A stretch of DNA of 64,000 nt from Streptomyces profundus (GCF_020740535.1 NZ_CP082362.1:2480001-2544000), one strand, 5' to 3'. Shown: positions 29,261 through 38,375, numbered from the stretch's first letter. Made by a program: numbers and translations. The notes: generated by a model not told the origin, from the letters alone.

Positions 29261-30265
29261 CTACTCCGCCAGCGAGGGGTGGATCGGGCAGGGGCCGTAG
29301 GGGTCGAGATCGCTGGGCCGTGGCGTCTCGGGGCCGTCGGGGCCGATCCGGACGAGGCGTTCGACCCGGATGATCTGGAACCTGCGCCCCAGCACGGTGA
29401 TCTCGTCCCGGCGCGGGCGGGCGCGGAAGTCGTCGGCCGCCTCGGCGTAGACGCGGGCGTCGTCCGCCGACACCTCCTGGCCCAGCTTCGGCAGGAACTC
29501 GGCCAGGTAGTCGTAGAGCGTGGCGCGCGCCTCGTGGGGGTTGGCCTGGAGCGCGGCCATCGGCTCCCAGGAGGCGCGCTTCCGCTCGGCGAAGGTGAAG
29601 GTGGCGGGGAGCAACACCACTCCGGGGTGGGTCTCCAGCGCGATGGCGGAGTCGGCGCGCGCCTCGGCGGGGATCCGGGGCGCCTCGTAGCGCAGCCCGA
29701 GCAGTTCCATCCGCTGGATGGACTCCATGATCCCGGTGGGGCTCGCGTGGTCGATCAGCAGGCCCCTGGTGCGGCTGGGCGAGGAGCGGCGCTCGCCCCA
29801 GGAGAGGTCGGCGGCCGGCTCGTCGGGGTCGGTGGGGCGCGGGCCCTCGATGCCCCGGGGGCCGATTCTGGCGAACTCGTCGCCGCGCACGATGCGGTAG
29901 CGGATGTCGGCGACGGTCAGCTCGTTGACCGGCTCGGTCTCCAACCTGGCGATGGCGTCCCGCAGTTGGGCGCGGAGCCGATCCCCGGGGGCCGTCTCGT
30001 CCCTGGCCCGGAACCACAGGTGGGAGTTGAGCCCCTCGCGCGCGTGCTGGGCGAAGACGTCGGTGACGTCGTCGAGCAGCCGCCAGGCGGGGCCGTCCTC
30101 GGGACGCTGTTCGGCGAAGCCGAAGACGGGGCCGCGGATGACCACATGGGGATAGCGTTCCGCCGCTCTGATCGCGTCCTGTTCGGTGACCTCGGAGACG
30201 GGGTCCTCCCGCCGGGTCACCCGGAAGGTGAGGTGACGCGGCGCGTTCCTCTGGTGATCCTCCAT
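29261..30265 (-). CDS. Streptomyces conserved protein with internal duplication (probably DUF5954)
   Basis: 334 residues, no signal peptide or membrane helix. The chain is two copies of one module: VVIRGPVFGFAEQRPEDG...ELTVADIRYRIVRGDEFARIGPRGIEGPRPTD (about residues 36-145) and VVLLPATFTFAERKRASWEP...EITVLGRRFQIIRVERLVRIGPDGPETPRPSD (about 214-323). Each ends in the same IGP-G-PRP-D motif. I think this is the family called DUF5954, but that name is from memory. Function unknown. It is a separate unit between the kinase operon and the NAD(P)-binding gene. Confidence 0.75.
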   Translation of the reverse strand: MEDHQRNAPRHLTFRVTRREDPVSEVTEQDAIRAAERYPHVVIRGPVFGFAEQRPEDGPAWRLLDDVTDVFAQHAREGLNSHLWFRARDETAPGDRLRAQLRDAIARLETEPVNELTVADIRYRIVRGDEFARIGPRGIEGPRPTDPDEPAADLSWGERRSSPSRTRGLLIDHASPTGIMESIQRMELLGLRYEAPRIPAEARADSAIALETHPGVVLLPATFTFAERKRASWEPMAALQANPHEARATLYDYLAEFLPKLGQEVSADDARVYAEAADDFRARPRRDEITVLGRRFQIIRVERLVRIGPDGPETPRPSDLDPYGPCPIHPSLAE

Positions 30266-30312
30266 ATGCCCAGTGTGACGGCAGCCGCGCGCTCCGTCCC
30301 GGGATTCTCCAA

Positions 30313-30334
30313 AGCCCCCACCTTTCGGGGGGCT
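30313..30334 (-). terminator. Short terminator after the NAD(P)-binding gene
   Basis: 7-bp stem AGCCCCC / GGGGGCT with an 8-base loop; on the minus strand it is followed by TTTGG. It lies 55 bases beyond the upstream gene's stop and 48 bases before the next start. Confidence 0.6.
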
Positions 30335-30388
30335 AACTTGCCCCCATGTTCACGACGTTCACGTTTCGCTGGCCATCCGGGCGGAAGG

Positions 30389-31042
30389 TCAGTAACCGAC
30401 GGTGAAGCGTCGGCCGATGTGGGCGGGGCGTTCGATCTCGTCGACCACGGCCTTGGCGTAGTCCTCGGTGGAGATCCAGCTCCGGCCCTCCTCGTCGACC
30501 ACCAGGTCGTCGAGGGCGGTGCGGTAGGCGCCCCTGCGGGAGCCGGACTCGATCTGGGCCGAGGGGCTGAGGCTGGTCCAGCGGACCTCGCCGTCGATCC
30601 TCCGCAGATAGTCGAGCGCCGCCCCGTGCGCCCGCATGATCCGCACCACCTGGTCGGGGAGGCCGGGCGTGTCCCAGAGCGGCCCGCCGCCCGGGGTGCG
30701 CAGCGAACCGGCGCCGCCGACCATGATCAGCCGGGGTGCCTCGGCGCCCAGCGCGTGCAGCCCGGCGACCAGCGCCTCGGCCGACGGCTCGATCAGCGCC
30801 TCGTGCCCCGCCGCGTCGTCCCCGCCCACCGCGCTGACCAGGGTGTCCTGCCCGCGGGCGGCGACGGTGACGCTGGCCGGGTCCAACACGTCGCCGCCCA
30901 GCACCGCCAGGGCCGGGTGGGTCCTGGTGACCCTCACCGGATCGCGGACCACCGCCGTCACCTCGTGCCCCCGGTCCAGCGCCTCGCTCACCACCCGGTG
31001 GCCGATGCTGCCCGAAGCGCCGAAGACCGCGATCCTGGCCAT
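30389..31042 (-). CDS. NAD(P)-binding SDR-like protein (COG2910 type)
   Basis: 217 residues opening MARIAVFGASGSIGHRVVSEAL, a Rossmann GASGSIG dinucleotide loop at 8-14, then HEVTAVVRDP (NADP-type Arg) and the later LIMVGGAGSLRTP and SWISTEDYAKAVVDEIERP. This fits the atypical short-chain family of NmrA-like or putative flavin-reductase proteins, which lack the Tyr-x-x-x-Lys dyad. The substrate is unknown. Start: ATG at 31042 with GGAAAGGGCGG upstream. It is a single-gene unit between a strong hairpin and a short terminator. Confidence 0.82.
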   Translation of the reverse strand: MARIAVFGASGSIGHRVVSEALDRGHEVTAVVRDPVRVTRTHPALAVLGGDVLDPASVTVAARGQDTLVSAVGGDDAAGHEALIEPSAEALVAGLHALGAEAPRLIMVGGAGSLRTPGGGPLWDTPGLPDQVVRIMRAHGAALDYLRRIDGEVRWTSLSPSAQIESGSRRGAYRTALDDLVVDEEGRSWISTEDYAKAVVDEIERPAHIGRRFTVGY

Positions 31043-31175
31043 GACGAAACCGCCCTTTCCGCAGGGGCGCCCGCCCGGCGCGGCGCCCCCGCCAGGGTGC
31101 CATCGCGCCGGCCGCGCTCCCGCGGTCCGCCGCCGGCCGCGTGTCGCGGCAGCGGGGGCCGGCGGCGGACGCGAG

Positions 31176-31224
31176 GGCGCCCGGGGCCTTGTCGGGGAAG
31201 GGCGGAGACAAGGCCCCGGGCGCC
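31176..31224 (-). terminator. Long hairpin terminator after the ActP-like operon
   Basis: Perfect 18-bp inverted repeat (arms 31176-31193 and 31207-31224) with a 13-base loop, 41 bases past the symporter stop. No T-run; a typical GC-rich Streptomyces terminator. Confidence 0.75.
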
Positions 31225-31265
31225 GGGGGTGGGGCGAGATACCCCCGTGGGTTGGTCCGATTCGA

Positions 31266-32966
31266 TCAGTGCTTGCTGGCTCGCTCCGCTCCGGCGCCGG
31301 TGAGGGCCCGCACCTGGAGCTTCGCGAACCGATCGGGATCGGACTCCTTGGACATGAGGGTGCCGACGACGGCACAGAGCAGACCGAGCGGGATGGACAC
31401 CAGGCCCGGGTTCTCCAACGGGAACCAGGAGATGTCCACGCTCTTGGGCAGCAGCGCCAGGTTGTTGCCCTCCGCGTCGACCTTGCCGGAGACGACGGGC
31501 GAGAAGAACACCAACCCGACGGAGCCGACCAGGCCGCCGTAGATGCCGGCCACCGCGCCCGTCGTGTTGAACCGCTTCCAGAAGAGGCTGAAGAGAATCA
31601 CCGGCAGGTTGGCCGAGGCCGCGATGGCGAAGGCCAGCGCGACCAGGAAGGCCACGTTCAGATCCTGTGCGAACACCGCCAGCACGATGGAGACCGCGCC
31701 CACGCCGATCGCGGAGAACCTGGCGACCCGGATCTCCTCCTGCTCTTTCGCCTTCCCCTTGCGCAGCACCGCGTTGTAGAAGTCGTGCGCCAACGACGAC
31801 GACGAGGCGATGGTCAACCCGGCCACCGTGGAGAGGATGGCGGCGAAGGCAGCCGCAGCGATCAGGGCCAGCATCACCGCGCCGAAGAAGCTCCCGCCGA
31901 AGTGTTGGCCGACCTCCTCGGCCAACTGCGGCGCCGCCGTATTGCCGGCCGCGTTCTCGTTGACGATCGCTTCTCGGCCGACCAACGCCGCGGCCCCGAA
32001 GCCCAGGATCAGGGTCATGAGGTAGAAGGCGCCGATCAGACCGATAGCCCAGTTGACCGACTTCCGCGCGGTCTTGGAGTCGGGAACCGTGTAGAAGCGG
32101 ATCAGGATGTGCGGCAGTCCGGCCGTGCCGAGCACCAGGGCCATGCCGAGACTGATCAGGTCCAGTTTGTTGACCAGGGTCTGCCAGGCGTCACCCGGGA
32201 CCTCGACCCCATAGCGGAGCCCCGGTTCCAGGAACGAGCTGCCGGCGCCGCTCGCATCGGCCGCGTCGTTCATCAACGAGCCGATATTGAAGTCATAGAC
32301 CGCCAGCACCAACAGGGTGACCAGCAGCGCGCCGGCGAGGAGCATAGCGGCCTTGATGATCTGCACCCAGGTGGTGCCGGTCATCCCACCGAACGAGACA
32401 TAGGTGATCATCAACAGACCGACCACCACGATGCCGACGATCTTGGCCGTGTCCGCGTTCATCCCGAGGTAGGTCTCGCCTTCCTCGATACCCAGCAGCA
32501 GGGCGATCAGGGCACCGGCGCCGACCATCTGCGCCAACAGATAGAAGATCGACACCGTCAGCGTGGAAATCGCTCCGGCGGTGCGGACCGGGCGCTGACG
32601 CATCCGGTAGGACACCACGTCGCTCATGGTGAACCGCCCGGAGTTGCGCAACATCTCAGCGACCGCCAGCAGGGCCACCAGCCAGGCCACCAGGAAGCCG
32701 ATCGAGTAGAGGAACCCGTCGTAGCCATAGAGCGCGATCATGCCGGCGATGCCCAGGAAGGACGCGGCCGACATGTAGTCGCTGCCGATCGCGAAGCCGT
32801 TCTGGACGCCACTGAAGCCTCGGCCGCCGGAGTGGAAGTCCGTCGCCGACTTGGTGCGCCGGCTGGCCCATACCGTGATCCACAGTGTCGCCGCGATCAT
32901 GGTGCCGAACAGAATGAGAGTAATGAGCCGCTCGTTCGAAGCGCTCTCCGCCGCAGAGGTGATCAC
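31266..32966 (-). CDS. ActP-like cation/acetate (monocarboxylate) symporter
   Basis: 566 residues, about 13 membrane helices, SSS family. The N-terminal part DFHSGGRGFSGVQNGFAIGSDYMSAASFLGIAGMIAL is characteristic of acetate permease ActP/MctC, as are RNSGRFTMSDVVSYR, SFGGMTGTTWVQIIKAAML and AAAFAAILSTVAGLTIASSSSLAHDFY. It probably imports acetate or related short monocarboxylates with a cation; the exact substrate is inference. The GTG start overlaps the DUF485 stop by four bases (GTGA), the actP-yjcH arrangement. A CRP-like palindrome lies upstream of the pair. Confidence 0.9.
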   Translation of the reverse strand: MITSAAESASNERLITLILFGTMIAATLWITVWASRRTKSATDFHSGGRGFSGVQNGFAIGSDYMSAASFLGIAGMIALYGYDGFLYSIGFLVAWLVALLAVAEMLRNSGRFTMSDVVSYRMRQRPVRTAGAISTLTVSIFYLLAQMVGAGALIALLLGIEEGETYLGMNADTAKIVGIVVVGLLMITYVSFGGMTGTTWVQIIKAAMLLAGALLVTLLVLAVYDFNIGSLMNDAADASGAGSSFLEPGLRYGVEVPGDAWQTLVNKLDLISLGMALVLGTAGLPHILIRFYTVPDSKTARKSVNWAIGLIGAFYLMTLILGFGAAALVGREAIVNENAAGNTAAPQLAEEVGQHFGGSFFGAVMLALIAAAAFAAILSTVAGLTIASSSSLAHDFYNAVLRKGKAKEQEEIRVARFSAIGVGAVSIVLAVFAQDLNVAFLVALAFAIAASANLPVILFSLFWKRFNTTGAVAGIYGGLVGSVGLVFFSPVVSGKVDAEGNNLALLPKSVDISWFPLENPGLVSIPLGLLCAVVGTLMSKESDPDRFAKLQVRALTGAGAERASKH

Positions 32967-33403
32967 GCCGTCTCTCCCTTCCTCGCACCGGGAACCTTGG
33001 GCTCGCTCTCCAACTCCGCGCGCAACTCGTCAGCGAGCGGGTCGAAGCGACGGTCGGTGTAACGGGCGTAGAGAAGCGCGATTCCGAAAGTGCTCACAAA
33101 CTGCAACAGACCAAACACCAATGCGATGTTGAGGCTGCCCACCACCTGAGTCGACATCACCCCTCGCGCATAGGCCGACATCAGTACGTAGAGCAGGAAC
33201 CAGGAGAAAAAGGCGATGCCCGCCGGCACCACGAAGCGCAGCAGGCGGGTGCGCAACTCGCGGAACCGGGGATCCTCGTACATCAGTAGCGCGCGAGCTT
33301 CCAACTCCGCATCAGGGCCGAGCCCATCCGCCGGTGGCTCGGGGCCACCGCGCTCGGCGGGCTGGGGGGGCTCGCTGGGATTGGGGGCGGAGTGTGTCGC
33401 CAT
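32963..33403 (-). CDS. DUF485 membrane protein, YjcH-like partner
   Basis: 146 residues. A Pro/Gly-rich N-terminus precedes YEDPRFRELRTRLLRFVVPAGIAFFSWFLLYVLMSAYA and LNIALVFGLLQFVSTFGIALLYARYTDRRFDPLADELR: two membrane helices in the DUF485 plan, with the conserved basic segment before helix 1 and the Tyr-rich end of helix 2. In E. coli, yjcH precedes actP. Start: ATG at 33403 with GAAGGAG six bases upstream. First gene of the two-gene transporter operon. Confidence 0.9.
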   Translation of the reverse strand: MATHSAPNPSEPPQPAERGGPEPPADGLGPDAELEARALLMYEDPRFRELRTRLLRFVVPAGIAFFSWFLLYVLMSAYARGVMSTQVVGSLNIALVFGLLQFVSTFGIALLYARYTDRRFDPLADELRAELESEPKVPGARKGETA

Positions 33404-33495
33404 CGACGGCTCCTTCGGGAAACGGCCCGGGAGGGGGAAGGCCCGGGAGGTACTCCTGCGAAATTTCGGGGACCACGGACATGGTGTCCCCAGAA

Positions 33496-33511
33496 TGTAA
33501 GGAGCGTCACA
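33496..33511. promoter_or_regulatory. CRP/FNR-type palindrome upstream of the ActP-like operon
   Basis: TGTAA, six bases, TCACA: one base away from the perfect TGTGA-N6-TCACA site bound by CRP and actinobacterial GlxR. It lies about 95 bases from the start of an acetate-type transporter operon, a known class of CRP/GlxR target. Binding is a prediction. Confidence 0.4.
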
Positions 33512-33704
33512 GGCCCAGGACACGTGCTTGACGGTGCCGCTCGACGAACGGTCGTTTTCCGCGCCGAGCGGGCGACGGGGAGCGGCCGAAGCAGCGGCGG
33601 GAGGCGGGGCGCGACACGGTGGGACAGCCGATGGCACCAGGGGACTTCCCGACCGGGAACGTTCCGGCCCCCGAAAGCGCGGCGCGGGGCGCCCTGGCAC
33701 GCCA

Positions 33705-33750
33705 CAGGGCCCCGGGTCCGCCGCGCGGTGGCGGCGGGCCCGGGGCCCTG
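33705..33750 (-). terminator. Terminator of the str operon after tuf
   Basis: About 19-bp inverted repeat with one G-U type pair (CAGGGCCCCGGG...CCCGGGGCCCTG), 34 bases past the tuf stop; no T-run. Confidence 0.75.
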
Positions 33751-33783
33751 ACGGGTTGCTCGCGATCGACGGCGAGCGTCAGC

Positions 33784-34977
33784 TCACTTGATGATCTTGG
33801 TGACCTGACCGGCGCCGACGGTCCGACCACCCTCACGGATGGCGAACTTCAGGCCCTCCTCCATGGCGATGGGCTGGATCAGCTCAACGCGCATCTCGGT
33901 GTTGTCGCCCGGCATGACCATCTCGGTGCCCTCGGGGAGGTGCACCACACCGGTCACGTCGGTGGTACGGAAGTAGAACTGCGGGCGGTAGTTGTTGAAG
34001 AACGGAGTGTGACGACCACCCTCGTCCTTCGACAGGATGTACGCCTGCGCCTCGAAGTCCGTGTGCGGCGTGACCGAACCGGGCTTGATGACGACCTGGC
34101 CGCGCTCGACGTCCTCGCGCTTGATGCCACGAAGCAGCAGACCGACGTTCTCACCGGCCCGACCCTCGTCCAGCAGCTTCCGGAACATCTCGATCCCGGT
34201 CACCGTGGTGGTGGCCTTCTCCTCCTTGATGCCGATGATGTCGACGGTCTCGTTGACCTTGAGGATGCCGCGCTCGATCCGGCCGGTCACGACGGTGCCG
34301 CGGCCGGTGATGGTGAACACGTCCTCGATCGGCATCAGGAACGGCTTGTCGACGTCACGCTCGGGCTGCGGAATGGCCGTGTCGACGGCCTCCATCAGCT
34401 CAAGGACGGTCTTGGCCCACTCCGGGTCACCCTCAAGCGCCTTCAGCGCGGAGACCTTGACCACCGGCACGTCGTCGCCCGGGAACTCGTACTCCGTGAG
34501 CAGCTCACGGACCTCAAGCTCCACCAGCTCCATGATCTCCTCGTCGTCCACCATGTCCGCCTTGTTGAGGGCGACCACGATGTACGGCACGCCGACCTGG
34601 CGCGCGAGCAGCACGTGCTCCTTGGTCTGCGGCATCGGACCATCGGTGGCGGCGACCACCAGGATCGCGCCGTCCATCTGGGCGGCACCGGTGATCATGT
34701 TCTTGATGTAGTCCGCGTGACCCGGGCAGTCGACGTGCGCGTAGTGACGGTTCTCCGTCTGGTACTCGACATGCGCGATGGAGATGGTGATACCGCGCTG
34801 GCGCTCTTCGGGCGCCTTGTCGATGTTCTCGAACGCGAACGTCTCATTGAGGTTCGGGTAAGCGTCGTGCAGCACCTTGGTGATCGCCGCGGTAAGCGTC
34901 GTCTTGCCGTGGTCGATGTGACCGATGGTGCCAATGTTGACGTGCGGCTTAGTCCGCTCGAACTTCGCCTTCGCCAC
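33784..34977 (-). CDS. tuf: Elongation factor Tu
   Basis: Delivers aminoacyl-tRNA to the ribosomal A site as a GTPase. The 397-residue chain has G1 GHIDHGKTT (19-27), the switch region RGITIS, G3 DCPGHADY, G4 NKADM and the C-terminal [17 protein letters not shown]. The elfamycin-contact residues I know (Gln in ARQVGVP, Ala in GLKFAIREG, Gly in [11 protein letters not shown]) look wild-type, so no kirromycin-type resistance is suggested. It follows fusA after 170 bases, a gap large enough for a separate tuf promoter, which I could not identify confidently. Confidence 0.98.
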   Translation of the reverse strand: MAKAKFERTKPHVNIGTIGHIDHGKTTLTAAITKVLHDAYPNLNETFAFENIDKAPEERQRGITISIAHVEYQTENRHYAHVDCPGHADYIKNMITGAAQMDGAILVVAATDGPMPQTKEHVLLARQVGVPYIVVALNKADMVDDEEIMELVELEVRELLTEYEFPGDDVPVVKVSALKALEGDPEWAKTVLELMEAVDTAIPQPERDVDKPFLMPIEDVFTITGRGTVVTGRIERGILKVNETVDIIGIKEEKATTTVTGIEMFRKLLDEGRAGENVGLLLRGIKREDVERGQVVIKPGSVTPHTDFEAQAYILSKDEGGRHTPFFNNYRPQFYFRTTDVTGVVHLPEGTEMVMPGDNTEMRVELIQPIAMEEGLKFAIREGGRTVGAGQVTKIIK

Positions 34978-35147
34978 TGGGGTCCTCCTGTGGACTGGTG
35001 CTGTACGCCCCCCGCACTTTGCGGAAGGTTTTCAGATATCGACCGAACCGGTCAGGACCCCGAGGGGGATGCCCTTGACCGCTTCGCTAAAGGGCCGGGC
35101 ACCGGGGGCGGAATGCCCCCGAATGCCCCTTGGCTCCAGCTTAAGGG

Positions 35148-37271
35148 CTACTCGCCCTTGGCCTTCGCGATGATCTCCTCGGAGACGTTCTTGGGAACCT
35201 CACCATAGGAATCGAACTGCATGGAGTAACTCGCACGACCGGAGGTCTTGCTGCGCAGGTCGCCGACGTAGCCGAACATCTCCGACAGCGGGACCAGGGC
35301 CTTCACGACCTTGACGCCACCACGGTCCTCCATGGCCTGGATCTGGCCACGGCGGGAGTTGATGTCGCCGATCACATCGCCCATGTACTCCTCGGGCGTG
35401 GTGACCTCGACCGCCATCAGCGGCTCAAGGATGGCCGGGCTCGCACGGCGAGCGGCTTCCTTGAAGACCATCGAACCGGCGATCTTGAACGCCATCTCCG
35501 AGGAGTCGACGTCGTGGTACGCGCCGTCGAGCAGGGTCACCTTGACACCGGTCAGCGGGTAGCCGGCGAGCACGCCGAACTCCATCGCCTCCTGGCATCC
35601 CGCGTCCACCGAGGGGATGTACTCCCTGGGGATACGGCCACCGGTGACCTTGTTCTCGAACTCGTAGCCGTCGCCCTCCAGCGGCTCCAGACTGATCTGG
35701 ACCTTGGCGAACTGACCCGAACCACCGGTCTGCTTCTTGTGCGTGTAGTCGACCTTCTCGACCGCACGACGCAGCGTCTCACGGTAGGCGACCTGCGGCT
35801 TACCGACGTTGGCCTCGACCTTGAACTCGCGCTTCATGCGGTCGACCAGCACGTCGAGGTGCAGTTCGCCCATGCCCGCGATGATCGTCTGGCCGGTCTC
35901 CTCGTTGGTCTTGACCTGGAAGGACGGGTCCTCCTCGGCCAGCCGCTGGATCGCCACACCCAGCTTCTCCTGGTCGCCCTTGGACTTGGGCTCGATGGCG
36001 ACCTCGATCACCGGAGCCGGGAACTCCATGGACTCCAGAATGATCTGGTTGTTCGCGTCCGACAGCGTCTCACCCGTGGTGGTCTGCTTCAGCCCCATCA
36101 CGGCGACGATGTCACCGGCGCCAACGCGGTCGATCTCCTCCCGCTTGTTGGCGTGCATCCGGTAGATCTTGCCGATCCGCTCCTTGCGCCCCTTCACCGC
36201 GTTCAGCACCTGCGTGCCCGTCTGGAGCACGCCGGAGTAGACACGGATGAAGGTGAGCTTGCCGAGGTGCGGGTCCGTGGCGATCTTGAAGGCCAGGGCC
36301 GCCAGCGGCTCCTCCTCGGAGGGCCGCCGCTTGATGACCTGCTCGGTGTCGCGCGGCGAGTGACCCTCGACCGCCTCGACGTCCAGCGGCGACGGCAGGT
36401 AGCGGATCACGGAGTCGAGCAGGGGCTGAACGCCCTTGTTCTTGAACGCGGTACCGCAGAACACCGGGGTGACCGTGGTCGTGCCCTCGGCCCCCGTGGA
36501 GGCCAGGGTGATCCGGCGCACAGCGGTGTAGAGCTGCTCCACGGTGGGCTCCTGGCCCTCCAGGTACAGCTCCATCAGCTCCTCGTCGTTCTCGGAGACC
36601 GCCTCGACGAGCTTGGCGTGCCACTCGTCGGCCTGCTCGCGCAGGTCCTCCGGGATGTCGACGACGTCGTACATCTCGCCGAGCTTGGTCTCCTCGGACC
36701 AGACCAGGGCCTTCATGCGGACGAGGTCCACCACGCCCTTGAAGCCGCCCTCGGCTCCGATCGGCAGCTGCATGACCAACGGGACGGCCTTCAGCCGGTC
36801 GACGATCATGTCGACACAGCGGAAGAAGTCCGCACCCGTGCGGTCGAGCTTGTTCACGAAACAGATACGCGGCACGCCGTAGCGGTCCGCCTGACGCCAG
36901 ACGGTCTCCGACTGCGGCTCGACACCGGCCACGCCGTCGAAGACGGTGACGGCCCCGTCGAGCACCCGCAACGAACGCTCGACCTCGACCGTGAAGTCCA
37001 CGTGGCCCGGGGTGTCGATGATGTTGATGGTGTGGTCGACCTCTTCGAGAGGCCAGTGACAGGTGGTCGCGGCGGACGTGATCGTGATGCCGCGCTCCTG
37101 CTCCTGTTCCATCCAGTCCATCGTGGCGGCGCCGTCGTGGACCTCACCGATCTTGTAGCTCACACCGGTGTAGTACAGGATCCGCTCGGTGGTGGTCGTC
37201 TTGCCCGCGTCGATGTGGGCCATGATCCCGATGTTGCGGACCCTGGCCAGGTCAAGTGAAGTGGTAGCCAT
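35148..37271 (-). CDS. fusA: Elongation factor G
   Basis: Catalyses translocation and, with RRF, ribosome recycling. The 707 residues show G1 [15 protein letters not shown] (near residue 17), the switch region [15 protein letters not shown]3 DTPGHVDF, G4 [10 protein letters not shown], then the domain IV segment and the C-terminal [30 protein letters not shown]. The length fits Streptomyces EF-G. It follows rpsG by 39 bases in the rpsL-rpsG-fusA-tuf operon. Confidence 0.98.
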   Translation of the reverse strand: MATTSLDLARVRNIGIMAHIDAGKTTTTERILYYTGVSYKIGEVHDGAATMDWMEQEQERGITITSAATTCHWPLEEVDHTINIIDTPGHVDFTVEVERSLRVLDGAVTVFDGVAGVEPQSETVWRQADRYGVPRICFVNKLDRTGADFFRCVDMIVDRLKAVPLVMQLPIGAEGGFKGVVDLVRMKALVWSEETKLGEMYDVVDIPEDLREQADEWHAKLVEAVSENDEELMELYLEGQEPTVEQLYTAVRRITLASTGAEGTTTVTPVFCGTAFKNKGVQPLLDSVIRYLPSPLDVEAVEGHSPRDTEQVIKRRPSEEEPLAALAFKIATDPHLGKLTFIRVYSGVLQTGTQVLNAVKGRKERIGKIYRMHANKREEIDRVGAGDIVAVMGLKQTTTGETLSDANNQIILESMEFPAPVIEVAIEPKSKGDQEKLGVAIQRLAEEDPSFQVKTNEETGQTIIAGMGELHLDVLVDRMKREFKVEANVGKPQVAYRETLRRAVEKVDYTHKKQTGGSGQFAKVQISLEPLEGDGYEFENKVTGGRIPREYIPSVDAGCQEAMEFGVLAGYPLTGVKVTLLDGAYHDVDSSEMAFKIAGSMVFKEAARRASPAILEPLMAVEVTTPEEYMGDVIGDINSRRGQIQAMEDRGGVKVVKALVPLSEMFGYVGDLRSKTSGRASYSMQFDSYGEVPKNVSEEIIAKAKGE

Positions 37272-37310
37272 CTGGCTTCAGTCTTCTCTCGGTCTCGATA
37301 GGGGTTGCGA

Positions 37311-37781
37311 CTACCAGCGGTAGTGCGCGAACGCCTTGTTGGACTCGGCCATCTTGTGCGTGTCCTCGCGCTTCTTCACGGACGCGCCGAGGCCGTTGGA
37401 GGCGTCGAGCAGCTCGTTCATCAGGCGCTCGGTCATGGTCTTCTCGCGACGGGCGCGGGAGTACCCGACGAGCCAGCGCAGGGCGAGCGTGGAGGAACGC
37501 CCGGGGCGCACCTCGACCGGCACCTGGTAGGTGGCGCCACCGACGCGGCGGGAACGCACCTCAAGGGTCGGCTTCACGTTCTCCAGGGCGCGCTTCAGGG
37601 TGATGACCGGGTCGTTGCCGGTCTTGTCCCGAAGGCCCTCCATGGCGCCGTAGACGATGCGCTCGGCCGTGGAACGCTTGCCGTTCAGCAGGATCTTGTT
37701 GATCAGCGACGTCACCAGAGGAGAGCCGTACACCGGGTCGATGTGCACCGGTCGCTTCGGGGCGGGGCCCTTACGAGGCAT
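37311..37781 (-). CDS. rpsG: 30S ribosomal protein S7
   Basis: S7 nucleates the 30S head and lines the mRNA exit; in E. coli it also represses the str operon. The 156-residue chain [47 protein letters not shown] is typical, with [39 protein letters not shown] and [12 protein letters not shown] at the end. It is two bases after rpsL, so translation is probably coupled. Confidence 0.98.
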   Translation of the reverse strand: MPRKGPAPKRPVHIDPVYGSPLVTSLINKILLNGKRSTAERIVYGAMEGLRDKTGNDPVITLKRALENVKPTLEVRSRRVGGATYQVPVEVRPGRSSTLALRWLVGYSRARREKTMTERLMNELLDASNGLGASVKKREDTHKMAESNKAFAHYRW

Positions 37782-37783
37782 TC

Positions 37784-38155
37784 TTACTTCTCCTTCTTGG
37801 CGCCGTAGCGGCTGCGGGCCTGCTTGCGGTTCTTGACGCCCTGGGTGTCCAGGGAGCCGCGGATGATCTTGTAGCGAACACCCGGCAGGTCCCGAACCCG
37901 TCCACCGCGCACCAGCACGATGGAGTGCTCCTGAAGGTTGTGGTTCTCACCCGGGATGTAGGCGGTGACCTCGATCCCGTTGCTCAACCGGACACGCGCG
38001 ACCTTGCGGAGCGCGGAGTTCGGCTTCTTGGGCGTGGTGGTGAACACACGCGTGCAGACACCGCGGCGCTGGGGCGAACCCTCAAGCGCGGGTGTCTTGT
38101 TCTTCTCGACCTTGTCCTGCCGGCCCTTGCGGACCAGCTGCTGGATCGTTGGCAC
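37784..38155 (-). CDS. rpsL: 30S ribosomal protein S12, with Arg88
   Basis: S12 sits at the decoding centre and is the classical streptomycin-resistance and accuracy determinant. The 123-residue chain has the conserved [20 protein letters not shown], with Lys43 intact. The second hotspot reads [13 protein letters not shown], so residue 88 is Arg (codon CGG) where other Streptomyces and most bacteria have Lys. Residue 71 is Asn ([10 protein letters not shown]) where I recall Gly. K88R is a known streptomycin-resistance substitution in actinobacteria. The rest is standard. It heads the str operon, behind a leader of about 190 bases with the element shared with rpsJ. Confidence 0.97.
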   Translation of the reverse strand: MPTIQQLVRKGRQDKVEKNKTPALEGSPQRRGVCTRVFTTTPKKPNSALRKVARVRLSNGIEVTAYIPGENHNLQEHSIVLVRGGRVRDLPGVRYKIIRGSLDTQGVKNRKQARSRYGAKKEK

Positions 38156-38207
38156 CGTATCTCCGGTTTCTCTGTGCCGGTCTCAATAAAGCTAACCTGG
38201 AACACAC

Positions 38208-38233
38208 CCCGACCCACGCGGTCGGGCGTGTCG
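38208..38233 (-). promoter_or_regulatory. Shared leader hairpin element, rpsL copy
   Basis: Identical over 26 bases to 25083-25108. Stem CCCGACC / GGTCGGG with loop GCGTG, 53 bases before the rpsL ATG and about 110 bases after the predicted promoter, so it would be in the 5' leader RNA. Confidence 0.7.
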
Positions 38234-38346
38234 AAAACCGCGGGCTTCCGCTCTCCGCTCGATGGCGGCTCAGGGAAGTGGTTGCGGACCCCGGAGTCCC
38301 GACTGCGGCTGAAAAAGCGCAGGGAACACCCCAGGCACAAGGTCAG

Positions 38347-38375
38347 AGCGTACCCAGCGCGATGGCTACGGTCAA
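38347..38375 (-). promoter_or_regulatory. HrdB-type promoter of the str operon
   Basis: TTGACC (38370-38375), 17-base spacer, TACGCT (38347-38352) on the minus strand; it matches the TTGAC(A/C)-N17-TANNNT consensus. Predicted leader about 185 nucleotides. Confidence 0.75.

Larger units (their letters stand above)
33404..33783. other. Intergenic stretch between tuf and the ActP-like operon
   Basis: 380 bases without a gene. It holds the tuf terminator hairpin (33705-33750) and a CRP-like palindrome TGTAA-N6-TCACA (33496-33511) about 95 bases before the DUF485 start. A TACATT -10-like hexamer overlaps the palindrome on the minus strand but lacks a matching -35. Confidence 0.6.

Noticed and set aside
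33784..34977. Elfamycin-resistant EF-Tu
   Set aside because: Known contact residues (Gln in RQVGVP, Ala in RFAIREG-type motif, Gly in ENVGLLLRG) are unchanged.
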